From the NCBI RefSeq assembly GCF_947504145.1, contig NZ_CANNGQ010000004.1, positions 527,954 through 591,953 on the forward strand: a stretch of 64,000 nt of DNA. The letters are read 5' to 3'. The position numbers were made by a program, and so were the translations under genes. Numbering within the stretch: the first letter of the stretch is position 1; the number at the start of each line of letters is the position of its first letter. Shown in pieces: positions 10,210 to 19,297 of the stretch. This DNA comes from an uncultured Microbulbifer sp. (GTDB lineage: Bacteria > Pseudomonadota > Gammaproteobacteria > Pseudomonadales > Cellvibrionaceae). The notes below the pieces were generated by a model that saw nothing but the letters and a program-made list of their open reading frames with translations, searched no databases and was not told the DNA's origin.

Positions 10210-10401
10210 TTATCAAATGATACCATTGTGCCGGTTTCTCCCCAACAACTAGGCAGAAAAACTTTTAACTTCGGCGAAATGGCGATAAATCGCACAACCC
10301 AGCCAGCCCGAAGTTAAACACAACGTCAGTCCTCCAAGAATAATGTCCCCTGTTGTTGCGGTTTATTGGTTTCTGGTTCTAAGAAAATACGATTGGAGTT
10401 A

Positions 10402-12726
10402 ATGATGTCAGCAAGGAAATTTGTTCGTCACCCGCTGTGCCGCGCGGTGGCGTTGAGCGCCGCGTCCGGTGTTGTCTTTTCCGCTTCCTCGTTCGCCCAG
10501 AGCGACGCGCCGGAAACCGTCGGTCTCGAAGAGGTTTTGGTGGTGGGCCAGAAAACCGAGCGCTCACTGCAGGATACGGTCACCAGTGTAAAGGTGGTGA
10601 CGGCAACGGATATCAAAGAGCAGAACATCAACGGCTTGTACGATGTTCTGGAGCGTACCCCTAACGTCACCAGCACCCCCGGCCGCGGCTTTACCATTCG
10701 CGGTATCGATGCGTTCAACGTGTCCGGCGGTGGCAACAGCTTCCTTACCAGTGTGTATTCCGACGGCGCGGTACTGCCGTATCGCATGATTCAGAAAGGC
10801 GGTTTCTCCACCTGGGATGTACAGCAGGTGGAAGTTCTGCGCGGACCCCAGTCCACCTTGCAGGGGCGCAACGCGCTGGCCGGTGCTGTGGTGATGAATA
10901 CTGTCGACCCGACCTACGACTGGACCTTCCGCGGCCGCCTCGGTGTGGGTGAAGAGGGCCGACAGGAATCCGCGGTCGCCTTCGGTGGCGCGATCATTGA
11001 AGACCAGCTGGCGTTCCGACTCGCCGCGGAAGACCGCAGCTTCGACGGCTATATCCCCAACATCACCCGCGGTGAAAACAGCAACTACGAAAATGATCAG
11101 ACCCTGCGCCTGAAGTTGCTGTACGAGCCCGCCGCCCTGCCGGACCTGAGCGCCCTTCTCACCCTGACCACTGGCGAAACCGAGCAGGGGGTAAAATGGA
11201 TCAACCCGTCGGAAGATCCGTTTGAAAACCAGCAGACCACCTTCAACGACCCGACCTTCGAGTACACCGATACGGATATGGCGGTCCTGAAGCTGACCTA
11301 CGAGCTGAACCCGCACTGGAGCATCACCTCCAGTACCGCCTACAGCGATTCCAATTACGGCTATGAATGGGATGGCGATGCCTCCGAGGTCGCCGGTGCG
11401 ACCCAGTACGATGATCGCGTCGATCAGACCCTGAGCCAGGAAGTGCTGTTCAATTTTGACTACGAGCGCGTTACCGGTGTGATTGGTGGTTATTACTCGG
11501 ACCTCGAAGTGCGCGACGTCTACGAAGGCAACCGCCTGCTGTCGTTCCTCGAACTGGGGATTACCCCGGAAATCATTGCCGCGCAGTTCGGTGTACCGGT
11601 GGAGTCCGCCGCTGGACTCCTGTCTCTGTACGGCAACTTCAACCCGGCCCAGGTCAACAGTGACGGCTTTCTGGATCAGTACGTTGAGAGCGCGGCGATA
11701 TTTGCCGACGTGACCTATTCTGTCACCGACCAGCTCGACCTGACTGCCGGTCTGCGCTATGACCGCGAGACCCAGGCCAACGAAGGCGAAGACCTGTTCA
11801 CCATCGTCAACACTGACGCTATGCCGAACCCCGCCGACTTTGATCCAGTCACCGGTTTTTATGTAGATACCTTCAACAATTACATCCTCGGCTTTGCGGC
11901 TGCTGCGTCCGGCGTCGAACCCCGTGTCGAGCGCGAGTTTGAAGAAGTGCTGCCGAAAGTCGGTGCCACCTGGCACTGGACCCCGGATATGTCCACCAAC
12001 TTTACCGTGCAAAAGGGTTACCGCTCCGGTGGGGTCGGCACCAACGTGGCGCGCGGCGAAACCTTTGTGTACGACGCCGAATACACCTGGAACTACGAAC
12101 TGGCTTTCCGCTCCCTGTGGCTCGACGGCCGCCTGTTGGCCAACGCCAACCTGTACCAGGTGGATTGGCAAGACCAGCAGGTAGCCTCTCAGCTGAGCAC
12201 CAACCAGTTTGACAGTGAAACCGTGAATAGCGGCGAATCCAGCGTGCGCGGTTTCGAGGTCGAGCTGGCCTATCAGATCACTCCGCAGTGGCAGGGCTTT
12301 GCCGGTGTTGGTATCAGTGATACCGAATTCACCGAGTTCGAAATCGTACAGCCCGGCCAGACCTTCGACCTGTCCGGCCGCGCCTTCGCCGGCGCCCCGG
12401 ACTCCACCGCCAACCTCGGCGTCACCTATCGCGGCGACCAGGGTATCGTGTTCAATGCCAACGCCAATTACCAGGGTGAGGCCCAGGCGGTGGTGAATCC
12501 CTATGTGCGAAACCTGCCGGAAGATGACCCCCGCTACGATCCGAAAAGCGATGCGCGTTGGGTTGTAAACCTGCGCGGCGGATATGAATGGGAAAACTTC
12601 GCCACCTACCTGACGGTGACCAACCTGTTCGATGAAGAATACATCGTGCAACCGGACGACGGCGGTTACTCCACCACCCTCGGCCAACCGCGTCTGGCCA
12701 CTCTGCGTATGGAAGCGAATTTCTAA
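10402..12726 (+). CDS. TonB-dependent receptor
   Basis: Start at MMSARKF with upstream GGAG. Plug 'VGLEEVLVVGQKTERSLQDTVTSVKVVTATDI...TPNVTSTPGRGFTIRGID'. C-term 'VTNLFDEEYIVQPDDGGYSTTLGQPRLATLRMEANF'. Confidence 0.92.
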   Translation: MMSARKFVRHPLCRAVALSAASGVVFSASSFAQSDAPETVGLEEVLVVGQKTERSLQDTVTSVKVVTATDIKEQNINGLYDVLERTPNVTSTPGRGFTIRGIDAFNVSGGGNSFLTSVYSDGAVLPYRMIQKGGFSTWDVQQVEVLRGPQSTLQGRNALAGAVVMNTVDPTYDWTFRGRLGVGEEGRQESAVAFGGAIIEDQLAFRLAAEDRSFDGYIPNITRGENSNYENDQTLRLKLLYEPAALPDLSALLTLTTGETEQGVKWINPSEDPFENQQTTFNDPTFEYTDTDMAVLKLTYELNPHWSITSSTAYSDSNYGYEWDGDASEVAGATQYDDRVDQTLSQEVLFNFDYERVTGVIGGYYSDLEVRDVYEGNRLLSFLELGITPEIIAAQFGVPVESAAGLLSLYGNFNPAQVNSDGFLDQYVESAAIFADVTYSVTDQLDLTAGLRYDRETQANEGEDLFTIVNTDAMPNPADFDPVTGFYVDTFNNYILGFAAAASGVEPRVEREFEEVLPKVGATWHWTPDMSTNFTVQKGYRSGGVGTNVARGETFVYDAEYTWNYELAFRSLWLDGRLLANANLYQVDWQDQQVASQLSTNQFDSETVNSGESSVRGFEVELAYQITPQWQGFAGVGISDTEFTEFEIVQPGQTFDLSGRAFAGAPDSTANLGVTYRGDQGIVFNANANYQGEAQAVVNPYVRNLPEDDPRYDPKSDARWVVNLRGGYEWENFATYLTVTNLFDEEYIVQPDDGGYSTTLGQPRLATLRMEANF

Positions 12727-12743
12727 CGCGGTTTCCCAAGACC

Positions 12744-12783
12744 AAAAAAAGCCCGGCAGGCGTAAACCTGCCGGGCTTTTTTG
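12744..12783. terminator. Bidirectional rho-independent terminator
   Basis: AAAAAAAGCCCGGCAGG-cgtaaa-CCTGCCGGGCTTTTTT between convergent genes. Confidence 0.9.
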
Positions 12784-12802
12784 TGGTTGGATCAGCAACG
12801 AT

Positions 12803-13375
12803 TCAGAACATGTACTGAAGAGTCACGTTGGCATAATCGAGGTCGGTGTCGAGCTCGTCGATTTCCGCTGCTGCGCCAATTTCATCGGTTTCAAACTGAA
12901 CCTTGTAACGGCTGTACTCCAGGCGCAGATCCACATTCTGGGTCAGTGCCATTTTCGCGCCGGCGCCGTAGAAGAGTTCGTTGCCATTGGCATCGTCTCC
13001 TGCTCCCAATACGTTGTAGTTTGAGTCCCACCACATCTGCCCGGCGCGGGCGTAGAGACCGAAAGTTTCAGTGACGGGCAGCGTCAGGTTGACGCCGAGG
13101 GTATAGCCATCGGTTTTGGCGCTGGCGAAATCACCACCATATTTTCCGAAATCGATATAGCCGCCCTCGATACCGACAAATTTGTTCAGCTGGGCGCCGA
13201 CCAGCAGTCTGCTGATGTCGTTTTCATCGTTAAACTCTTCTGCATCTCTCGCCTTCATGTAGCCATAAGAAGCACCGACATACAGCCCGCGGTCGTCGTT
13301 TGATGCCGCTTGTGCGGAGATTGCGCTGCCCAGTAACAGGCTGGTGATAGCACTGATTGAAATGGATTTCTTCAT
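12803..13375 (-). CDS. Outer membrane beta-barrel (porin-like) protein
   Basis: Signal peptide. 'LYVGASYGYMKARDAEEF...LGVNLTLPVTETFGLYARAGQMWWDS...YANVTLQYMF'. Confidence 0.75.
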   Translation of the reverse strand: MKKSISISAITSLLLGSAISAQAASNDDRGLYVGASYGYMKARDAEEFNDENDISRLLVGAQLNKFVGIEGGYIDFGKYGGDFASAKTDGYTLGVNLTLPVTETFGLYARAGQMWWDSNYNVLGAGDDANGNELFYGAGAKMALTQNVDLRLEYSRYKVQFETDEIGAAAEIDELDTDLDYANVTLQYMF

Positions 13376-13673
13376 GACGTACTCCTCTGTTGTTTCTTAC
13401 CGGCGACAAGGGCCGGCGAAACATCCTGTGTAAAAACCTGTGAGACGTTGTCCGATGTTTTCCTGACTGCGGAAATCATTGGCTATGCTCCCAAGACAGG
13501 AGTCTCGCGTATCGAGTTCAATCGGATGTGGCAGGGTTTGAAAAGCGCCGCGTTTCAGAAATTTTTTCAGGTTTTTTGCAACATTTGTTTTTTTATCCAG
13601 TACATAAATCTGTATCCGTTAAACGACCGTATGAATACCAAACAAGAGATGGTGAAAGTGGTGGAGGTGATGC

Positions 13674-14276
13674 GTGTTTAACCATTTTTTGCAATACCTG
13701 CGGATGTATCTGGTGACCGGCGCATCGCTGCTGATCGCCGGTTGCACCGGCATACCCGAAGGTGTTGATCCGGTGGACAACTTTCAACTCGATCGTTACC
13801 TCGGCAAATGGTATGAAATCGCGCGCCTCGATCATTCCTTTGAGCGTGGTTTGAGCCGGGTGACGGCGGAATACACCCTGCGCGAGGACGGCGGGGTGAA
13901 AGTATTGAACCGGGGCTTTGAGGCGGAGAAAGCCGAGTGGCAGGACGCCGAGGGTAAGGCCTATTTTGTCGGCGCGCCCGATGTGGGCCACCTCAAGGTA
14001 TCTTTCTTCGGGCCTTTTTACGGCTCCTACATCATCTTCGAGCTGGACGACGATTACCGCTACTCAATGATTTCGGGCCCGGACAGGTCCTACCTGTGGC
14101 TGTTGTCGCGTACACCCACGGTGAGTGCGGCAGTGAAGGAGCGGTTTTTGAAGCGTGCCAGCGAACTGGGCTTCCCTACCGACCAGTTGATTTTCGTGGA
14201 GCAGTCCGCGCTCGATGGGGGTAGCGATGCGCGCAACAGTGGCCCGAGCCCAAGTGGTTCGAATGGTAGAGATTGA
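13674..14276 (+). CDS. blc: Lipocalin family lipoprotein (Blc-like)
   Basis: Lipobox 'LLIAGCTG'. Lipocalin motifs 'VDNFQLDRYLGKWYEIARLDHSFERG' and 'YRYSMISGPDRSYLWLLSRTP'. Confidence 0.9.
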   Translation: MFNHFLQYLRMYLVTGASLLIAGCTGIPEGVDPVDNFQLDRYLGKWYEIARLDHSFERGLSRVTAEYTLREDGGVKVLNRGFEAEKAEWQDAEGKAYFVGAPDVGHLKVSFFGPFYGSYIIFELDDDYRYSMISGPDRSYLWLLSRTPTVSAAVKERFLKRASELGFPTDQLIFVEQSALDGGSDARNSGPSPSGSNGRD

Positions 14277-15215
14277 TCACGCCGGAACGGTTTTGGGGGT
14301 CACAAGCCTTTCGAGTTGCTCTCGGGTAGATGCGGCCTGGTGACAGAGCCATTGGACGAAAACCTGCACGGGTTTTCTGCCGCTGGATTGCGGGCGAAGC
14401 TGAAGGTGGTAGCCGTAATGGCTCCAGCGACCTTTTTCCGCGGCAAAGGGCAGCTCGATCTTGCCGGATTCCATTTCGTCGATCAGTAAGCTGACGCCGC
14501 CGAGCAGAACGCCCGCGTGGGAATGCACCCCTTGCAGTCCATGAGTAAGCCGACTGTAGCGCACCCCCCGCTCGGCACCGCTGCTGCGGCCGCCAAACTG
14601 CTTTACCCACCCCGGCCAATTCAGCAACTTGGGGTCTCCACTGGCTTCCAGCAGATGCAGCAGCGGGAAGCCATCCAGTTTTTCCGATTCGGCGATGTGC
14701 TGAATGCGCGCCTTATTTTCCGGTGAGATCAGCGGCAGCTGGTATTCCCTGAACAGCAGTGTATCTGCCTCACCCTCACAGAATTCCACAGTGAGGTCAG
14801 GCTCATTGAGGCCGCTCGGGTCACTTGGCGGGTTGCCGGCGACAAACAATTCGATTTCCGGGTGTTGCTGTGTGAAATATTGTATCCGGGGCCGCAGCCA
14901 GAGGTCCTGCCAATCCGCGTTGCCGGCCACGGTCACCCGGTTGGAATGGGGAATGCGCAGGGTCTCCGCGGCCTGCTGCAAACAGGCAAACCCCTGTGCC
15001 AGCTGCGCCTCGGCCTCCCGTAATTCACTCGATGCAACCAGGCCACTGCTATCGCGAGTTAGCAGCGGGCGGCCGATATATTCCTCCAGGGTGCGGATGC
15101 GCTGGCCGACCGCCGCCGCGGAGATATTCAGTTCCCGCGCGGCCTTTTTCAGGGAGCCGCAGCGAATTGCCGCTTCCAGGGCTTGCAGGCTGTTGAGGTG
15201 AGATAGTCGCGTCAT
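14277..15215 (-). CDS. LysR family transcriptional regulator
   Basis: N-term HTH 'LNSLQALEAAIRCGSLKKAARELNISAAAVGQRIRTLEEYIGRPLLTRDSSGL'. Confidence 0.88.
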   Translation of the reverse strand: MTRLSHLNSLQALEAAIRCGSLKKAARELNISAAAVGQRIRTLEEYIGRPLLTRDSSGLVASSELREAEAQLAQGFACLQQAAETLRIPHSNRVTVAGNADWQDLWLRPRIQYFTQQHPEIELFVAGNPPSDPSGLNEPDLTVEFCEGEADTLLFREYQLPLISPENKARIQHIAESEKLDGFPLLHLLEASGDPKLLNWPGWVKQFGGRSSGAERGVRYSRLTHGLQGVHSHAGVLLGGVSLLIDEMESGKIELPFAAEKGRWSHYGYHLQLRPQSSGRKPVQVFVQWLCHQAASTREQLERLVTPKTVPA

Positions 15216-15349
15216 GGAAAAACAATAAAGAAAATCTTTAGAGGGGTAAAGATTTTACCGCTTGTGGGATGCACGGCGGAGTTCAACAATAAACCTGCAG
15301 CTGCACTTTGAAACGGTCAAAACCCCTCAACCAGTTCAACAGGTGAAAC

Positions 15350-15625
15350 ATGAAAAAATTCATTATCGAACGCGAAATCCCCGGCATTGGTGCCATGTCG
15401 TTAACCGAATTGTGCGGCGCAGCGCGGGCTTCCAACGGTGCGCTGGCGCAACTGGCCCCGCGCATCCAGTGGCAGCACAGCTATGTGGCGGGTGATAAAA
15501 CCTTTTGCATTTATCTGGCGGATGATGAGTCGGTTATCCGCGATCACGCGGAATTGAGTGGCATCCCCGTTTCCACCATTACCGAAGTGAGCCAGGTGAT
15601 CGATCCCACCACCGCGAACAACTGA
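15350..15625 (+). CDS. DUF4242 family (nickel-binding-protein-like) protein
   Basis: 'MKKFIIEREIPGIGAMSLTELCGAARASNGALAQL...WQHSYVAGDKTFCIYLADDESVIRDHAELSGIP'. Confidence 0.8.
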   Translation: MKKFIIEREIPGIGAMSLTELCGAARASNGALAQLAPRIQWQHSYVAGDKTFCIYLADDESVIRDHAELSGIPVSTITEVSQVIDPTTANN

Positions 15626-15803
15626 GCCCCAATGGTCGGTGCGGGCTGGCGCAAGGCGTCAATTACTCAGACTCACCGGGGGCCCGCCCGACGAACAGTT
15701 TCCTAACAAATTTCCCATAGAGGTTATCCGCGTCCTCACCATGCGTCCCAAACAGCGTTTCCTATACTGCCTGTAGCTGATGGATTTATAGGCGGGAGGC
15801 GCC

Positions 15804-16292
15804 GTGGGCTCGAGAAATTACAGTGGCGGTCGGCGCCGGTTTCTGCGTACACAGCTGGTGCTGGGAGGTGGGCTGGCGGTATGCCCGGTGGCGCTGCTAC
15901 ACGCGACACCGGAGCAGGTAAAGGACGCGGAGCAGCGCCTCGGCAAGTTCTTCAGTGTCTCCCAGAAACTCCTGAGCCCCCTCCCCCTGAACACCCGGTT
16001 AGACGAACGGGTAGCGATACGCCTGTTGGCGGCTCTCAATAGCGAGTATCCAAGTTTCCCGCAGCAGCTGGACCTGTTCCCGGACAACCCAGGCCCTGGG
16101 GAAATGGACTCGCCAGTGGCGTTGCTCATTGTGTCTGCCTGGTATCTCGGTGTGGTCGGCAAGCAACTGGTGACCTATGAGCGCGCGCTGATGTACCGGT
16201 TGACCGCCGATGTGCTGGTGCCGCGATCCTATTGCGATGGCAAGCCTGGCGCCTGGGCCAGCGCGCCAAAACCGAACCTTGGGAGGGTGTAA
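15804..16292 (+). CDS. FAD-dependent sugar/sorbitol dehydrogenase small subunit (Tat-type signal)
   Basis: Twin-arginine-like 'RRRFLRTQLVLGGGLAV'. 'LIVSAWYLGVVG...LVTYERALMYRLTADVLVPRSYCDGKPGAWASAP'. Adjacent to GMC and cytochrome c subunits. Confidence 0.75.
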   Translation: MGSRNYSGGRRRFLRTQLVLGGGLAVCPVALLHATPEQVKDAEQRLGKFFSVSQKLLSPLPLNTRLDERVAIRLLAALNSEYPSFPQQLDLFPDNPGPGEMDSPVALLIVSAWYLGVVGKQLVTYERALMYRLTADVLVPRSYCDGKPGAWASAPKPNLGRV

Positions 16293-16295
16293 CCG

Positions 16296-17903
16296 GTGGC
16301 AGGCAAGGAAGCCCAATTTGTCGTGATTGGCTCCGGTGTGGCCGGGGCGCTGGTGGCCAATGCGCTGGCTCGGGCGGGAAAATCGGTGATCATCCTGGAG
16401 GCTGGGCCGCGGGTGCCGCGCTGGCAGACGGTGGAGCGTTTCCGCAATCAGGCCGACAAGATGGATTTTATGGCGGCATACCGCTCCGCGCCCTGGGCAC
16501 CCCATCCCGAGTACGGTGAATTTGCCAATGACTACCTGATTTTAAAGGGCACGCATAAATTCAACTCCCAATATATTCGCGCTGTGGGTGGTACCACCTG
16601 GCATTGGGCCGCTTCGTGCTGGCGTTTTCTGCCGAGCGATTTCAAGCTGAAAAGCCTGTATGGGATCGGCCGCGACTGGCCAATTGAATACGACGACCTC
16701 GAGCCCTGGTATGGTCGCGCGGAACAGGAGCTCGGGGTCTGGGGACCGCAAGACGAAGAGCTGGGGTCACCGCGCACTGTACCCTACCCCATGCAACCAC
16801 TGCCGCTTTCCTATAACGAAGCGCAGGTCAAAGCGCGGATGAACCGCCACAACCCGGCGTGGAAGGTCGTGACTGAACCGGTGGCGCGCAACAGCCGGCC
16901 GTACGACGGTCGGCCCACCTGTTGCGGCAACAATAATTGCATGCCCATCTGCCCGATAGGAGCCATGTACAGCGGTATTGTGCATGTGGAGAAAGCGGAA
17001 TCGAGCGGTGCAGAATTGATTCATAGCGCGGTGGTCAATCGTCTGGTCAGTGAGGGCGATCGTATCGTCGCGGCAGAATACAAAGACCCGGCGGGCAACA
17101 ATCACCGCGTCTCTGGCGGCACCTTCATTCTTGCCGCCAACGGCATCGAAACCCCGAAACTGATGTTGATGTCTCGCGGCCGCCACAACCCTACCGGCGT
17201 GGGCAACAGTTCGGACATGGTCGGGCGCAACCTGATGGACCACCCGGGCACCGGCGTACAATTTTACGCCGACGAGCCCCTGTGGCCGGGGCGCGGCCCC
17301 CAGGAAATGACCTCGGTGATTGGCTATCGCGATGGGGATTTCCGCGCGCGGTACGCCGGCAAAAAATTACACCTGTCGAATATATCCGCGGTGGAAAAAA
17401 ATACCCGTGCTGTGCTCCGCGAGCGCGAAGCCATCAACATACCCGAACTCACCGCACGTATTCGGGATCGTGCTGCGCGCTACGTCGAATTCAACAGTTT
17501 CCACGAGATACTGCCGCAACCGCAAAACCGTATCCAACCGAGTACATCTGAAAAAGATGCCAGTGGTATTCCCCGACCAGAAATTACTTACTCGATCGAC
17601 GACTATGTGGTGAAAAGTGCGGCGCACACCCGTGAAACCTATGCAGAGATCGCCAGGGTGATGGGTGGTACAGAGGTCACTTTTACCGACGACTTTGCCC
17701 CCAATAACCACATCACTGGCACCACCATCATGGGTGACAAGTCTGAAGACTCTGTGGTGGACAAGAACTGCCGTGTCTTCGACCACCCCAACCTGTTTAT
17801 CGCCGGTAGTTCCGTCATGCCCACCGTGGGCACGGTCAACGTTACCCTCACAATCGCCGCTCTGGCCCTGCGCCTGGCGGATACCCTGCTGCAGGAAGCG
17901 TGA
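16296..17903 (+). CDS. GMC family oxidoreductase (sugar dehydrogenase large subunit)
   Basis: 'FVVIGSGVAGALVANALARAGKSVIILEAG', 'TCCGNNNCMPICPIGAMYSG', 'FIAGSSVMPTVGTVNVTLTIAALALRLADTLL'. Confidence 0.92.
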   Translation: MAGKEAQFVVIGSGVAGALVANALARAGKSVIILEAGPRVPRWQTVERFRNQADKMDFMAAYRSAPWAPHPEYGEFANDYLILKGTHKFNSQYIRAVGGTTWHWAASCWRFLPSDFKLKSLYGIGRDWPIEYDDLEPWYGRAEQELGVWGPQDEELGSPRTVPYPMQPLPLSYNEAQVKARMNRHNPAWKVVTEPVARNSRPYDGRPTCCGNNNCMPICPIGAMYSGIVHVEKAESSGAELIHSAVVNRLVSEGDRIVAAEYKDPAGNNHRVSGGTFILAANGIETPKLMLMSRGRHNPTGVGNSSDMVGRNLMDHPGTGVQFYADEPLWPGRGPQEMTSVIGYRDGDFRARYAGKKLHLSNISAVEKNTRAVLREREAINIPELTARIRDRAARYVEFNSFHEILPQPQNRIQPSTSEKDASGIPRPEITYSIDDYVVKSAAHTRETYAEIARVMGGTEVTFTDDFAPNNHITGTTIMGDKSEDSVVDKNCRVFDHPNLFIAGSSVMPTVGTVNVTLTIAALALRLADTLLQEA

Positions 17904-19213
17904 TCGTGAAGTGGACCCTGCCCGCCTTATTTCTACTGCTGTTCGTTGGTTACACCTGGGCGCAGGAAGTCTGGGACCACGCTGCTGCGGAAGAGGTCAA
18001 CCGGGAGCTAAACAAACCTGAATTGATTGAAAAGGGGCGCTATCTCGCGGTGCTGGGTGACTGTAAGGCCTGCCACACTGCGCCAGGCGGCTCGGTGTTT
18101 GCCGGAGGGCGGCCGATGCCGATACACAAGCTCGGCACCATTTACACCAGCAACATCACGCCAGATATCCACACGGGAATCGGCACTTGGCAGCTCGAGG
18201 AATTTGAGCGTGCCTTGCGCCATGGCATCGGCAAGGATGGCCGGAATCTCTACCCGGCGATGCCCTACGACGCCTACGCAAAAATCACCGATGAAGATAT
18301 CCGGGCGCTCTATGCCTACTTTCTGTTTGGCGTAGCACCAGTCCATCAGGCGACACCCGAAAATAAAATTCGCCGTGCCTTGAGTGCGCGCTGGCCGCTC
18401 AAAGTCTGGAACTATCTGTTCGTACCCGACGAGCCGTTCGAAGCAGATCCTGAACAGAGTGCAGCCTGGAACCGCGGTGCCTATCTGGTCCAGGGCCTGG
18501 CTCACTGTGGCGAGTGCCACTCTCCCCGTGGCCTGGCTTTTCAGGACAAGGCCTACGACCAAACCGAAAAAGGATTCCTTGGCGGCGGCCCAATACTGGA
18601 CGGTTGGCAGGCCTACAACATTACCCCGGACCCGGATAGCGGTATTGGACTGTGGAGCGAAGAGCAGTTAACGCAATACCTGACCACCGGTCACGTCAAC
18701 CGGTTGGCGCAAGCGGGTGGTCCTATGGCAGAAGTCATTGAAAACAGTCTTTCACAGATGAAAGACAGCGATGTTGCGGCAATGGTCACCTACCTGCGCA
18801 CGATACCGCCGGTAAAAGGCCCCGACCGGGCTCCCCGACAAAAGCGGGGTACACCGGCGACGGACGTCGTCATCAAACGAGGTAACTTGATCCGGCGGGA
18901 TGCGGAGCCCATGAATCTCAACGCAGCATCCGATGGCGCACGTTTGTACCTGGGGATGTGCGCCACTTGCCACGGTGTGGATGGTACCGGCAGCAAAGAC
19001 GGCTATTACCCGTCACTGGTGCATAACTCTACCGTGGGGGCGGAAAGTGACCACAACCTGCGGCAGGCGATTCTCCAGGGGGTGCGCCGCACGGTGGATG
19101 GCGAAGAAAAAATGATGCCGGGATTCTCCCGTGAACTGGATCAGGAGCAATTGCAGAAACTACTCGGATATCTGCGCAGGCAGTTTGGAACAAACTCTAA
19201 AAACCAAAGCTGA
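17900..19213 (+). CDS. Three-heme cytochrome c subunit of the membrane dehydrogenase
   Basis: Three CxxCH motifs: CKACH, CGECH, CATCH. Overlaps the GMC gene. Confidence 0.92.
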   Translation: MIVKWTLPALFLLLFVGYTWAQEVWDHAAAEEVNRELNKPELIEKGRYLAVLGDCKACHTAPGGSVFAGGRPMPIHKLGTIYTSNITPDIHTGIGTWQLEEFERALRHGIGKDGRNLYPAMPYDAYAKITDEDIRALYAYFLFGVAPVHQATPENKIRRALSARWPLKVWNYLFVPDEPFEADPEQSAAWNRGAYLVQGLAHCGECHSPRGLAFQDKAYDQTEKGFLGGGPILDGWQAYNITPDPDSGIGLWSEEQLTQYLTTGHVNRLAQAGGPMAEVIENSLSQMKDSDVAAMVTYLRTIPPVKGPDRAPRQKRGTPATDVVIKRGNLIRRDAEPMNLNAASDGARLYLGMCATCHGVDGTGSKDGYYPSLVHNSTVGAESDHNLRQAILQGVRRTVDGEEKMMPGFSRELDQEQLQKLLGYLRRQFGTNSKNQS

Positions 19214-19297
19214 GGGGCTTTACCCAAGACCAGCACGCTGTGTCAGAGCGTGATTCTGCCGAAGGGTTCCCGCCTGCTACCGCTCGAGGATTGGCGA

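Noticed and set aside
10564-12798. 744-aa minus-strand ORF antisense to the TonB receptor
   Set aside because: The plus-strand frame encodes a clear TonB receptor; the antisense frame is a GC-rich shadow ORF with no recognisable motif.
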